Source of the DNA: Pannonibacter phragmitetus DSM 14782
GTDB lineage: Bacteria; Pseudomonadota; Alphaproteobacteria; Rhizobiales; Stappiaceae
Assembly: GCF_000382365.1 (NCBI RefSeq)
Contig: NZ_KB908234.1
Coordinates: 1 to 64,000 of the forward strand
Direction: 5' to 3'
DNA length: 64,000 nt
Shown here piece after piece: positions 43,716 through 55,132 of the stretch. The stretch's first letter is position 1. Every line of letters begins with the position of its first letter. The notes beneath the pieces are model-generated. The model made no database searches. It saw only the letters and a list, made by a program, of their open reading frames with translations, and had not been told where the DNA came from. The position numbers and the translations under genes were made by a program.

Positions 43716-44216
43716 TCAGGGCGCACTGACCGCCTTTGCCAGCATGGCCATGGGCGCCTCGCCGCGGCTGGTGGCAAGGCCTGACAACGTATCGGCGCCC
43801 GTTGCTCCTGCGATACCAGCCGCCTCAAGCCTTGCGATCAGCGCGGCTTCCTCAAGGCCCAGAACCGGCGCAACAACCGACAGCGGTGCACTCTGGACCG
43901 CCTTCACCATCGCCATGGCCGGATTGCCGCTGCGGCCCGGCCCGCTCAGTGCTTCTGCCGCAAAGAACCCGCCGGCAGCAAGACTGCCCGCCAGCGCCAG
44001 CGGCATGGCGGCGCGGCGGAAATAGCCCAGCATCGGCTTCCAGTTGCGCCACAGATGCACGGCCACCGGCGCCAGCAGCACCATGGACAGAACTTCATGC
44101 ATTTCGTGGAAGAGGCCGGACTGCCAGCCGAAGAAGAGAGCCACACCTGATATGGTGGAAACGAGGAACAACCCGGCCGTCAGCGGGGTTGCCCATCGGA
44201 AAAGAAGATCGCGCAT
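43716..44216 (-). CDS. DUF4405 membrane protein with duplicated C-terminal motif
   Basis: This 166-aa protein starts MRDLLFRWATPLTAGLFLVS, followed by a cytochrome b-like four-helix region with His in LFHEMHEVLSMVLLAPVAVH and WRNWKPMLGYF, the DUF4405 pattern. A third hydrophobic segment (PLALAGSLAAGGFFA) leads to a tail holding two related motifs, AMAMVKAVQSAP and MAMLAKAVSAP, around VVAPVLGLEEAALIARLEAA. Heme binding by the His residues is plausible. ATG at 44216 matches the family start; longer upstream starts are possible. It is convergent with the RiPP precursor pair. Confidence 0.75.
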   Translation of the reverse strand: MRDLLFRWATPLTAGLFLVSTISGVALFFGWQSGLFHEMHEVLSMVLLAPVAVHLWRNWKPMLGYFRRAAMPLALAGSLAAGGFFAAEALSGPGRSGNPAMAMVKAVQSAPLSVVAPVLGLEEAALIARLEAAGIAGATGADTLSGLATSRGEAPMAMLAKAVSAP

Positions 44217-44381
44217 GACTGGAAACCTTTGGCTATCGGGCAGCGCCTGATCGCTGCTGCCCTTGGCTCCCGATTCCATAGCACCGGCACCTGTCCGTGC
44301 GCGTATCCAATTGTAACGATACGTAATCAAAGGGATGCCGCCGCGAAGATCTCAACATCCGCGCGGCGGATCCTGTCAGGT

Positions 44382-45677
44382 TCAAGCCGTACGGCGCACC
44401 ACGGAGACGAAGAAGCCATCCGTCGCGGTCGAGGCCGGGGTCAGAACCACATGCCCTTCCGGGGTGCTGTGGGCCGGCACGTCCTTGCCCGGCAGCGCGG
44501 CCTCGAAGGAGGCCACGGCAGAGCCGCGCGCAAAGCGGCTGTCACGCGCCAGAAAGGCCTCGATCTGGCCGCCGTTTTCCTGCGGCAGCAGCGAACAGGT
44601 GGCATAGACCAGCCGTCCGCCCGGCTTGACGAAGCGCGCCGCCGTATCCAGCACGCGGGCCTGATCTTCCATGCGCTCGCCAAGAGCCTTTTCGCTCAGG
44701 CGCCACTTGGAATCAGGCCGCCGCCGCCACACGCCCGTGCCGGTGCAAGGCGCATCGACGAAGACCAGATCCATCTGCCCTTCCAGATCCTCCAGCGAGG
44801 AGAACTTGGGATCACGCACCTGCACATTGCGCGCGCCCGCACGGGCGAGACGCTCGTGAATGGGGGCAAGGCGCAGCCGGTCTGCATCATAGGCGTAGAT
44901 CTGACCGCGGTTTTCCATGAGGGCTGCGAGTGCAAGCGTCTTGCCGCCGCCACCAGCGCAAAGGTCCAGCACCTGTTCGCCAGGCTTCGGCGCTGCGATG
45001 AGCGCGGCCAGCTGGCTGGCCTCGTCCTGCAGCTCGAACCAGCCCTTGCGGTAGCCTTCTTCCGCCTGCACATGCGGCATGCGGGCAGCGCCAGGGCGCG
45101 GGGCGATGCGCAGGCCCTGCGGCGACAGGCCGGTTTCCACCGCACCCTCTTCGCCAAGGCGCTTGAGCACCTTTTCGCGTGTGGCCTTCAGCGTGTTGAC
45201 GCGCAGATCGATCGGCGCACGGGCGGCCAGCGCCTGCCCTTCAGCAACAGCTGCCGCGCCAAAGGCAGCCGTGAACATCGGCCACAGCCATTCCGGCACA
45301 TCGGCTGCAACATGGTCCGGCGCGGGCTCGTCCCGGTCCGTGGAGAGGAAGGCAATTTCCTCTTCGCTCAAGGCTTCGGGGGCATGGCGGTCATCGGCCA
45401 GCACTTCCGTGAGGCGCAGCACACCCTGGCCCCAGAGGCGGGCATAGGTTGCCAGCGCCAGCGCGCGCGGGCTGCCAGAGCGCATCTGCCAGCCGAGGCT
45501 GAGCTGATGGCGCAGGGCATCAAACACCAGATTGCCGATGATGGTGCGGTCGCCCGAACCGGCAAACCGGTGGGCATTGCCCCAGTCCTTCAGGGCCTCC
45601 TGCACCGGGCGGCGGTGGCTTTCCACCTCACCCAGCACCTCGATCGCCGCTGCAAGGCGTCCGCCGTCCTTCATCAT
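44382..45677 (-). CDS. RsmB/NOP-family RNA (cytosine-5)-methyltransferase
   Basis: This 431-aa methyltransferase has the SAM-binding motif LDLCAGGGGKTLALAALMEN, motif IV VDAPCTGTGVWRRRPDSKWR and the catalytic Cys of motif VI in YATCSLLPQENGGQI. An N-terminal helical region (residues 1-130) resembles the NusB-like/ferredoxin-like parts of RsmB. It probably methylates 16S rRNA. It lies downstream of guaB in the same direction, with a hairpin between. Confidence 0.88.
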   Translation of the reverse strand: MMKDGGRLAAAIEVLGEVESHRRPVQEALKDWGNAHRFAGSGDRTIIGNLVFDALRHQLSLGWQMRSGSPRALALATYARLWGQGVLRLTEVLADDRHAPEALSEEEIAFLSTDRDEPAPDHVAADVPEWLWPMFTAAFGAAAVAEGQALAARAPIDLRVNTLKATREKVLKRLGEEGAVETGLSPQGLRIAPRPGAARMPHVQAEEGYRKGWFELQDEASQLAALIAAPKPGEQVLDLCAGGGGKTLALAALMENRGQIYAYDADRLRLAPIHERLARAGARNVQVRDPKFSSLEDLEGQMDLVFVDAPCTGTGVWRRRPDSKWRLSEKALGERMEDQARVLDTAARFVKPGGRLVYATCSLLPQENGGQIEAFLARDSRFARGSAVASFEAALPGKDVPAHSTPEGHVVLTPASTATDGFFVSVVRRTA

Positions 45678-45693
45678 GCTACTCCGGTTCCGT

Positions 45694-45729
45694 CATTGCG
45701 CACGGAAGGTCATGCTCCCGCGCGCAATG
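45694..45729 (-). terminator. Hairpin downstream of guaB
   Basis: CATTGCGC pairs with GCGCAATG around a 20-base loop just past the guaB stop and before the methyltransferase gene. No T-run follows. It may be a weak terminator. Confidence 0.4.
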
Positions 45730-45744
45730 GTGTCATGTCAAATA

Positions 45745-48195
<2,451 letters not shown>

Positions 48196-48199
<4 letters not shown>

Positions 48200-50121
48200 G
48201 ATCTTCCTTTCTGGCCCTTGTGGCCGCGTCCGCCGCGGGACCATACGCCATCCGCAGCCATCAGTTCGGTCAGAATACCCTCGCGCAGGCCCCGGTCGGC
48301 GACGCGCAGGCGCGCACAGGTCCAGCGGCGGCGGATGGCTTCCAGGATGGCGCAGCCCGCCAGCACAAGATCGGCCCTGTCCGCACCGATGCAAGGATTT
48401 TCCACCCGCTCCCGGTAGGACATGTCGCGCAGCTTGGCAACCATGGCCGACACATCCTCATCCGCCAGCCAGGCGCCATCCACCCGGCGCCGGTCATAAC
48501 GGCGCAGGCCGAAATGCACGCCCGCCAGCGTCGTCACCGTGCCGGAGGTGCCCAGCATGTGCATGTTGCTGGAGGCCATCGCCTCGCTGAGCCCGGCGCC
48601 AAGCGCCGATCCATCGAGGTGGCTGCTGACATCATCGATCATCGCCTCGAAGACCTCATGGCTCACATCCATGCCGCCATGGCGCTCCGCCAGATTGACG
48701 ACCCCGACCGGCAGCGACACCCAGGCGCGGATGAAGCGCGTCAGTGCATAGCCGCGCGCCCCGCCCCGGTTGCGCAGATCCAGCCAGACGATCTCCGACG
48801 AGCCGCCGCCGATATCGAACAGCAGCACGCCGTCCGCCAACCGGTCCACCAGCGAAGCACAGCCCGCAACCGCAAGCCGGGCTTCCGTTTCCCGGTTGAC
48901 GATTTCCAGCGCCAGCCCCGTTTCCCGCTGCACGCGGGCGATGAACTCCTCGCCATTTTCCGCCGCGCGGCAGGCTTCCGTCGCAATCAGGCGCGAGCGG
49001 CGCACGCCGCGCTCGGCCAGCTTGCGGTGGCAGCTGTCCAGCGCCTCGATGGCGCGCTCCATGGCCGCCTCGCTGAGGCGGCGGCTGGCGCCCACCCCCT
49101 CGCCCAGACGCACGATGCGCGAATAGGCATCGACGACGCGAAAGCCCCGTTCGTCCGGTTTGGCAATCAGCAGGCGGCAGTTGTTGGTGCCAAGGTCAAG
49201 CGCCGCATAAAGGTCGCCGTCCGCGTCGCCGGAGCGCCCTGCCTCATGGCCGGAGCGGCGCACCTGCGGCATGTCATGGCCGGGCTGCGGGTGCGGCTTT
49301 TGGCGCGGCTCCACAGCCTGCCGGGCGGCATTGTGAGCAGCCGGGTGAGCAGCCGACTCCCCGCCAGCCTGATCGGACCCCGAAGCCCCGCGCGGGGCCG
49401 GATGGGCGGATGCAGAATGCGCGCCGCGCGCAACACCGCGTCCGCGCCGCCGCCTGCGGCCACGCCCGCCTGCCCCGTCCGCCTCTGAGCCGGAATGGGC
49501 TGCCAGCCCCGCTGCAAGATGACCCGCCTCGTTTCTGGCCCCGGGACCAGCAGACTGCGGCTGATGGGAGAGCTGGCCTGAAGAGCCCCCGGAAGACGCA
49601 CCTGGGGACGCACCAGCGCTCCGCCCCTTGAAACCGGGGCGCCCGCCACGGGCATGCCGCGGCTGGTTACCAGAAGCAGAACCGGAACCGGAACCGGAAC
49701 CCGAACCAGAAGCAGAACCGGAGCCTGTTTGCCCGTTCCGCCCGCCATGACCAGCCCCCGCCTGCCCGCCCTGCGGACCGGAAGCCATGGAGCCCGCAGC
49801 TCTGGAACTGGCGGCTTGCTCTGCGCCGCCGGCGGCAGGACCATCCTCGCCCTGAAGGCAGGCGCGCCGCTCTGCGCGGTTGGGCCGCTGATCGGCGCGC
49901 GGACGGCGCCTGTGCTTTTTCTTTGCCGGACGCGGCCCCGAAGACGTTTCCGCCTGCGGTCCGGGCGCAACTGGCCCGTTCTCGATTCGCTTCTGGGCGC
50001 CGCCCCTGCCCTTGGAACGGCGCTTCTTGCGCGGGCCCTTGCCGGACCGCGCATCCTGAACCGAAGCCGCACCAGCCTGCCGCTCCCGTGCCGGGGCAGC
50101 CTCCTGACCGTGCTCTTCCAC
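48196..50121 (-). CDS. Ppx/GppA phosphatase with long low-complexity N-terminus
   Basis: The C-terminal half (from about residue 305) is a Ppx/GppA exopolyphosphatase/pppGpp phosphatase: [55 protein letters not shown] and [19 protein letters not shown]. It lacks the long C-terminal extension of E. coli Ppx. The first 300 residues are disordered, rich in Arg, Gly, Ser, Ala and Gln, with a Gly-Ser run and basic clusters ([25 protein letters not shown]) suggesting RNA or ribosome contact. The start is GTG at 50121 with AAGGG about 7 bases before; an internal start such as [10 protein letters not shown] near residue 284 would give a normal-length enzyme. Confidence 0.85.
49672..49724. repeat. GGAACC hexamer tandem repeat inside the phosphatase N-terminus
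   Basis: Repeats of the form AACCGG/GGAACC and variants (ACCAGAAGCAG) run for about 50 bases and encode alternating Gly-Ser on the minus strand. Such microsatellites can change length by slippage in steps of two codons without shifting the frame. Confidence 0.7.
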
Positions 50122-50562
50122 CTGAATGCCCTTCTGCGCCGGCGCCGGTCACCCAGGAGGAGCCCTCGAGAGGACAGCGCGCGCAACAAGATAATGTTGG
50201 GCAAAGTGTATCAGCTTGCCCGCCGCAGCGCAAAGGCGGCAAAGCGCAAGAGGCAGGAAAGACGCAACGACAGATGAGCCTCCCCTCAAAACCGGCCGGC
50301 AAAACCCGGACGAAGCATCCGCAGGGCGGGCAGCCACCGGCTGGTCATGGCGGCGGATATGGCACCGCAAAAACAGAACAGATTCCGGGTACCTGGTTTG
50401 CGGGCCGGTTTCCGCCATTTTTCCAAGCGCTTGAGATCATTCATCCACAGGCGCATAGCCGTTTCATTTTTTTGCTGCTCCCCAGTTGATCCCCCGCCCC
50501 CAAGCCGCTATAAGCCCCCTCATCGCAGCGCCACCAAGCGCCGCCCGCCAAAAGGCGTCTAC
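50122..50562. other. 440-base intergenic region upstream of tRNA-Gln
   Basis: This region separates the leftward phosphatase gene and the rightward tRNA-Gln. No ORF with a family match and no strong repeat was seen. It should contain the promoters of both; a T-rich stretch at about 50463-50471 precedes the tRNA, but no -35/-10 pair is clear. Confidence 0.35.
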
Positions 50563-50636
50563 TGGGGAATAGGTTAACGGTAGACCCACGGACTCTGACT
50601 CCGTTAGTCCTGGTTCGAATCCAGGTTCCCCAGCCA
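50563..50636 (+). tRNA. tRNA-Gln (anticodon CUG)
   Basis: A cloverleaf can be drawn: acceptor TGGGGAA with TTCCCCA; D-loop GGTTAACGGT; anticodon stem ACGGA with TCCGT and loop CTCTGAC, giving anticodon CTG; T-arm CTGGTTCGAATCCAG; discriminator G and encoded CCA. The length is 74 bases. The integrase gene starts 83 bases downstream in the same direction, so the 3' half of this tRNA is the likely integration site of the mobile element. Confidence 0.97.
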
Positions 50637-50719
50637 AAACTTTCAAATATTTCAATGATTTAGCATGCATTCGCCTGCTTCGGGAATCCCCCCACGCAGT
50701 ACCCCCACAAGGGTGGCTG

Positions 50720-52471
50720 ATGCCTGACTATTTCTTCCGGGAAGGTTCCGGCTTTTCATTTCGCAGAAGGGTTCCAGAGCGACTGCAACCGCGAATTGGT
50801 CTTAAGGAAATTTACCGCAGCTTAAAAACTTCCGTGCGTAGTGAAGCACGAAGGCGAGCCGCGGCTCTTTTCCTTGTGTCTGAAAGGCTTTTCGAGTTGT
50901 CCGAGTACGAGATCCTCTCCGATGAGGAAGTCAGAGCGTGTGCCAGACGTTGGCTCAATATGCCCGGATGGCGAAAGATTATCGCGGCCAACATCGATGG
51001 AATGACACCCGCGGAGTTGCGTTACGATGGCGACGACGTCCCCGATCGATTGCTAACCGGGTGGCTAGACGAACGCTGGACCCCGGAACAGGAGCGACAA
51101 GAGCAAGCCTACTCCGCTCTTTTATCCGCAGGGTATCAGGGGCCATTTGAACGAAAGACAATAGATCGCACGCTTGACGAACTGCTCTCCCTCCTCGCTG
51201 AACGAGTGGAAAAGCGAAAGCAACTGGTGTTCCGTCCAGAGGAAATAATTGCATCGCCTTCCCCCTCCGTGCCGGGGCATGCAGCCAGTCAATCGACCAC
51301 CCCATTGATCACGCCCGAGGTCCATAAGCATGCAGCCGAATGGCAAGACGCTCTGACCGGCGGATGGGGCGATAGGAAAGCAATCAGTTCTCATTCAGCC
51401 CGGCAGTATGGTGTCGCCGTGCGTCTCTTCATCGAGATTATCGGCAACAAACCCGTCGGAGCAGTTTCTCGAGAGGACGCAGGTATATTCCGTTCGCAAC
51501 TCCTTCGACTGCCTTCAACACATGGCAAAGGACGAGCTGTCCATGCCCTTAAAGCAATCGAGCAGGCCGAAAGAGCTGGCGCGGAACGGGCAACGATGAA
51601 AACCGTCAAACGCCACATGACGGCGATGAATGGCTATTGGGCGTGGCTGACGCACCAAGGCCACCTTCCTTACGGTGAAAGTCCATTTTCCGGACATGCA
51701 TTTCCCGGAACGAAATCAAGTAGCAGAGACAGGGACGACTGGTCAGCGGAAGGGCTGGAGCTGCTCTTCAATTCGGGTGACTACCGAACAGCACCAGCAG
51801 ACAGCGCGTTGCATTGGCTTCCTTTGATTTCCTTGCATTCAGGCATGAGATTGGAGGAAATCTGCCGCCTACGCCCCGCCCATGATATTGCTTCGCTGAA
51901 TGGCATCCCTTGTTTCATCATCCAGCCGCATCCGGACGACGGCTGGGATCCGAAGACAGAAGCCGGCGAGCGCAAAATTCCGGTCCATTCATGGCTTATT
52001 GAACACGGTCTTATGAACCTTGTCGAAAAGCGCCGTCAGGAGGTCTCAACCAGACTTTTTCCCGGCATGGTACCGAACAGAGACAATAAGCTCAGTGCTG
52101 AATTCAGCCGTGAGTTTTCTCGACTGAAAACCGGCCTGGGTTTCGGTCGGAAAGTCGTTTTTCACTCCTTCCGGCATACTTTCAAAACCGTTCTGGAGTC
52201 TACCAATTATCAGGAACGCCACATTAATTCAGTTATGGGCCACGAGGGGCTTCGCGGGGAAGGAGCGACTTATGTAAAACGGGTGTTGGTGTCTAAATTA
52301 AAGGAAATCGTGGAGGCCTTCGAATGCCCCCTGCCCCTAGACTTTCTGCCTCACCCCAACCTGGAAACCGACACGTTAAACCCAACCCCAACACGGTTCG
52401 GATCGCGTCGCGGAAAAAGACCCGTCCGAATTCGTGACTCACGGAAAGATGTAGCTCGTGAGAAAAACTAA
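50720..52471 (+). CDS. Tyrosine recombinase/integrase of the mobile element
   Basis: This 583-aa site-specific integrase has an N-terminal part (FREGSGFSFRRRVPERLQPR, then EIYRSLKTSVRSEARRRAAA) matching the DUF6538-type arm domain. A core-binding region follows (about residues 200-320). Catalytic residues are the Arg in LHSGMRLEEICRL, the HxxR of FHSFRHTFKTVLE, the His of NSVMGHEGLRGEG and the Tyr in ATYVKRVL. It is placed 83 bases after tRNA-Gln and points into the element. Its last 13 bases overlap the next small gene, and a TTCGTGACTCACGGAA site lies inside its 3' end. Confidence 0.93.
   Translation: MPDYFFREGSGFSFRRRVPERLQPRIGLKEIYRSLKTSVRSEARRRAAALFLVSERLFELSEYEILSDEEVRACARRWLNMPGWRKIIAANIDGMTPAELRYDGDDVPDRLLTGWLDERWTPEQERQEQAYSALLSAGYQGPFERKTIDRTLDELLSLLAERVEKRKQLVFRPEEIIASPSPSVPGHAASQSTTPLITPEVHKHAAEWQDALTGGWGDRKAISSHSARQYGVAVRLFIEIIGNKPVGAVSREDAGIFRSQLLRLPSTHGKGRAVHALKAIEQAERAGAERATMKTVKRHMTAMNGYWAWLTHQGHLPYGESPFSGHAFPGTKSSSRDRDDWSAEGLELLFNSGDYRTAPADSALHWLPLISLHSGMRLEEICRLRPAHDIASLNGIPCFIIQPHPDDGWDPKTEAGERKIPVHSWLIEHGLMNLVEKRRQEVSTRLFPGMVPNRDNKLSAEFSREFSRLKTGLGFGRKVVFHSFRHTFKTVLESTNYQERHINSVMGHEGLRGEGATYVKRVLVSKLKEIVEAFECPLPLDFLPHPNLETDTLNPTPTRFGSRRGKRPVRIRDSRKDVAREKN
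52431..52446. repeat. Element palindrome, copy 1 (TTCGTGACTCACGGAA)
   Basis: Near-perfect copy of the TTCGTGA-C-TCACGAA palindrome inside the 3' end of the integrase gene, 11 bases ahead of the next gene's GTG start. A half-site (CTCGTGAGAAAAA) follows at the start codon itself. The position suggests an operator for the small downstream gene. Confidence 0.75.
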
Positions 52472-52799
52472 GTTGCCAAGAACCCGTCCGGGTCCCAAAC
52501 CTCTCGATGGGGTCGCAATGAGCGCGGCCTCGCGACAGCGGCGAGCCCGGGAAAGACGCGAAAGACACGCATCCTCATATCAGGCAGAAGCGATTGCATT
52601 TTCAGACCTCGTCGACGACATTCTCGGCACTCTTGAACAATTTCTCGAAAACGTCTCGACAGATGCGACGGCCGACCGGGAAGACATCATCCGGACACTT
52701 TCCGTCATCGTGAATGACAACAGGAAAACGCAGAAGGGCGTCGACAAGCTCTTTACCGAGATTCGGGGGGAAATCGAGGATCGGCTGTCTGTACGGTGA
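52458..52799 (+). CDS. Small basic plasmid-type protein A
   Basis: This 113-aa protein is of unknown function. The N-terminus is highly basic with a GPKP/AT-hook-like stretch followed by SAASRQRRARERRERHAS; the rest is acidic and helical (DLVDDILGTLEQFLENVSTD, then IRTLSVIVNDNRKTQKGVDK), probably coiled-coil. The start is probably GTG at 52458, overlapping the integrase end. The same N-terminal arrangement (GRHPVG, then MTSAERQTRRRRR) is found in protein B downstream, so both may be related DNA-binding plasmid proteins. Confidence 0.6.
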   Translation: MRKTKLPRTRPGPKPLDGVAMSAASRQRRARERRERHASSYQAEAIAFSDLVDDILGTLEQFLENVSTDATADREDIIRTLSVIVNDNRKTQKGVDKLFTEIRGEIEDRLSVR

Positions 52800-52838
52800 G
52801 AAGTCCGTCCGGATCGCCGCAGGGAAAGCGGCCTCGAA

Positions 52839-52854
52839 TTCGTGACTAACGTAA
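52839..52854. repeat. Element palindrome, copy 2 (TTCGTGACTAACGTAA)
   Basis: Degenerate copy with an intact left arm and two changes in the right arm, in the gap between the two small basic protein genes. Confidence 0.6.
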
Positions 52855-52918
52855 CCGGTGTTCTGGTCCCACGTTGCTCGTTGCCGCCTGATCTGTGTGA
52901 ACCGCGCCGGCGGGCATC

Positions 52919-52939
52919 TTTTTCGTGACTCACGAAAAA
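52919..52939. repeat. Element palindrome, copy 3 (perfect, 21 bp)
   Basis: TTTTTCGTGA and TCACGAAAAA are perfect 10-bp arms around a single C. It ends 12 bases before the ATG of small protein B and overlaps its ribosome site region (AGGAG at 52939-52943), the typical position of an autoregulatory operator. Confidence 0.85.
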
Positions 52940-52951
52940 GGAGAGGCCGCT

Positions 52952-53164
52952 ATGTCCGACACGACACCTGCACCCGCGCGACGTGGCCGACACCCGGTCG
53001 GAAGCCGTCCAATGACATCGGCAGAACGACAGACTCGACGACGCCGCCGGGTAGCCGAAGCGCCCCAGCGGTTGAAGGCTGCGCAACCACTGTTGCATAA
53101 ATTCCATCAGATGCTTGAAATCATGGATCGGCTCGTTCGTCATGAAGTTCCGGATCCTGCATGA
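52952..53164 (+). CDS. Small basic plasmid-type protein B
   Basis: This 70-aa protein starts MSDTTPAPARRGRHPVGSRP, followed by MTSAERQTRRRRRVAEAPQR and a short helical tail. ATG at 52952 has AGGAG 8 bases before. The GRP/AT-hook-like motif plus the MT-AERQ-R pattern is common in small proteins of mobilizable plasmids. It sits directly behind the perfect palindrome, so it may bind it. No assigned function. Confidence 0.6.
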   Translation: MSDTTPAPARRGRHPVGSRPMTSAERQTRRRRRVAEAPQRLKAAQPLLHKFHQMLEIMDRLVRHEVPDPA

Positions 53165-53166
53165 AC

Positions 53167-53266
53167 CGTACCGCATGGTACGCATTGACGGCTTTTCCGC
53201 CGACAGTCAGCCTGAATAGATAAACCCCAGATCTACGCGGCGGGAACCGCTCCTTGGGGTGTATCT
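53167..53266. other. Inverted repeats upstream of the rep gene
   Basis: Two structures lie here. CGTACC and GGTACG (53167-53182) form a perfect 6-bp hairpin. AGATAAACCCCA (53218-53229) and TGGGGTGTATCT (53255-53266) form a 12-bp inverted repeat with one mismatch and a GC-rich inner hairpin (GCGG with CCGC). They fill the gap before the replication gene and could be part of the origin or a leader that controls rep expression. Confidence 0.5.
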
Positions 53267-53327
53267 AATGGACGGTTTTCATGGTCGGATTGCTTCCCAT
53301 CGCAGTCAACCGCTGGTCGGTTGATAC

Positions 53328-54743
53328 TTGAGCCCCGGGCTCGGATACGCCCCTTCCGAGCCAACGCCAAAGAATACCCCCTCAGTCAAAAATGTTGACG
53401 AACCCGCGTCAGTCCTGAGTTTTGAGACCGCATGGACCGAAGCGCAGTGGCTCCGGGAACTCCGGGCTGAATGCAAGTCCTCGAGGCGAACCTCTGGACC
53501 TGTTGACCAATTCTACATCGACCGGGCAACCAGCCGGCGCGATGCGGTGCGACGCCGGCTGAATGAGGGTTTTTGTTGCTTCGGTGAGACCATCGGCGGC
53601 CGATATCGAACGCCTTTTGTTGAACACGGCCTTCGGTCCGACGAGCACCACGTCCTGCGCCGACTGGTACACCTGTCGCCCCGGACCTCACGGCTCCAGT
53701 CCGGCCGGGACAAAGCCGTCATGTCGAGCACCGACGCCAAAGTGCTTGCGCTGGACGAGCCTTGGCTCGTCCTCAATAGCAAAGTGCGGGGCGTATTCCG
53801 GATTGACCTGGATCTCACATTCCGGAGTTGGGATACGCTCCGGTACGAAATCGAGCAGTTGTCTTTACCGTGCCTGCCGCATGTCGTTGTCGGACACGAA
53901 CTCCCGGATGGGGCGATCGAGCGGCCTCATTTGCTCTTCCTTCTGCCTTTCGGATCCGAGGTCTGGTTTGATCCGCAGGACGCCCGTTGTCGACGAGACA
54001 TTATGAGCCTTTGGCGGGGCGTACATGCCGGCATCACCAAAGCGTTTTTGTCCCTCGGGGCCGATCCAGGTGCGCTCGCCAATCCGATGCGCATCAAGAA
54101 TCCAATGAGCCCGTTTTGGAAGTTTCAGATCTGGAACGAAAGCGAGTTTCCGGATCTGTCAGAGTGGGCGGGTTGGGTCGATACATCCACATCCCGGGAC
54201 GCGATGATACGGGAAAGCGCAGAGAAGCTCTCCAAGCTCGACAAGACTGCTTCCAACTCTCTTTTCACGACCCTTCAGCGTCGTGCATTTGATATATTAC
54301 GGGAAATGCGGAATGCGAATGACCCCGTTTACACCGAAACCATCTCCAGCGGGGATCGTGACAAGCTGGCTGAAACTTTGTTCGATCGCCTTGTTCCGGA
54401 AGCCGTTGCCATGGCGTCGAACCCACGGCAGGCAATGGCGATTCTCTACCGGGTGACGCCGTTCGCAGCGGAGCGATGGGACCCGGCACGAGCCTCCCAC
54501 GATGGTCGGAAAGATCGGGGTGCCTGTGCGGCCGAGGTTGAAGGTCTCGATCTTCACGAACGTCATGCGGTCGGAGGCCGGTACGGTGCAGCAGAACGGG
54601 CGCGGAAGTCGGTTCAAACGATCCGGGAGGCAATCGCGGCGTTGCATGCTGAAGGCCGGAAAATTTCGAAATCCGAAATTTCCCGGCGGACAGGCCTGTC
54701 ACGCCCCACCGTTCACGCTCATTGGAACGACGCCAATTCTTGA
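53328..54743 (+). CDS. Plasmid replication protein, ColE2-replicase/primase-like
   Basis: This protein of about 471 aa resembles RepA/Replicase (PF03090-type) initiators. FRIDLDLTFRSWDTL holds a DxD pair, PHLLFLLPFGSEVW a later His motif, and NPMRIKNPMSPFWKFQIWNE is very like the KNP-x-HxxW block of ColE2-type Rep proteins. The C-terminus carries a helix-turn-helix (KISKSEISRRTGLSRPTVHA). The start is uncertain: TTG at 53328 is the first possibility, without a clear ribosome site. Its presence means the element is, or derives from, a plasmid able to replicate outside the chromosome. Confidence 0.65.
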   Translation: MSPGLGYAPSEPTPKNTPSVKNVDEPASVLSFETAWTEAQWLRELRAECKSSRRTSGPVDQFYIDRATSRRDAVRRRLNEGFCCFGETIGGRYRTPFVEHGLRSDEHHVLRRLVHLSPRTSRLQSGRDKAVMSSTDAKVLALDEPWLVLNSKVRGVFRIDLDLTFRSWDTLRYEIEQLSLPCLPHVVVGHELPDGAIERPHLLFLLPFGSEVWFDPQDARCRRDIMSLWRGVHAGITKAFLSLGADPGALANPMRIKNPMSPFWKFQIWNESEFPDLSEWAGWVDTSTSRDAMIRESAEKLSKLDKTASNSLFTTLQRRAFDILREMRNANDPVYTETISSGDRDKLAETLFDRLVPEAVAMASNPRQAMAILYRVTPFAAERWDPARASHDGRKDRGACAAEVEGLDLHERHAVGGRYGAAERARKSVQTIREAIAALHAEGRKISKSEISRRTGLSRPTVHAHWNDANS

Positions 54744-54799
54744 ATTGCGTAGGTTGCTCCGACCGACACCCTGAAAAGTGTAAAGATCAGTGTATAGAA

Positions 54800-55016
54800 A
54801 AAAAGCCAGACCATGCGGCGCTCGCACCAGAAAGGAGCCAATTCCCTGCAACTTCCAGGCTTACAAAGACAGGAACCGGATCGAGGCATGTTCAACAAGG
54901 TCAAACAGTTCCGTCGGATAGCCACCAGCTATGACAAGACCAAGGCCTCCTTCGCTGCGTTCCTCAATCTCGCAGCCGCATTCCTATGGCTACGCGACTT
55001 TGTCAACAGAGCCTAG
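54800..55016 (+). pseudogene. IS5-family transposase remnant (C-terminal end)
   Basis: The plus strand encodes MFNKVKQFRRIATSYDKTKA and continues SFAAFLNLAAAFLWLRDFVN, the well-known C-terminal end of IS5-type transposases (usually RMF-KLKQFRRIATRYDK). The upstream part is diverged or frameshifted and no catalytic DDE residues precede it. It ends at 55016, just upstream of the restriction-modification gene, and marks the left border of that cargo. Confidence 0.8.
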
Positions 55017-55132
55017 ATGACATGCCCCACATCACCTATCCGGCATCACATAATTGGGCTTAACCGGGAAAATTCCGGTCGCACATGGCACAATTCGCCG
55101 CTAAGTTGATGAAAAGACAGTCAGGGGTGCTC

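Noticed and set aside
50720..52471. Integrase considered as phage integrase of a prophage
   Set aside because: No phage structural, lysis or packaging genes follow; rep, mobC and relaxase point to a mobilizable element.
54722..54934. Small plus-strand frame after rep
   Set aside because: Overlaps the rep end and the IS5 remnant in a different frame, with no ribosome site or family match.
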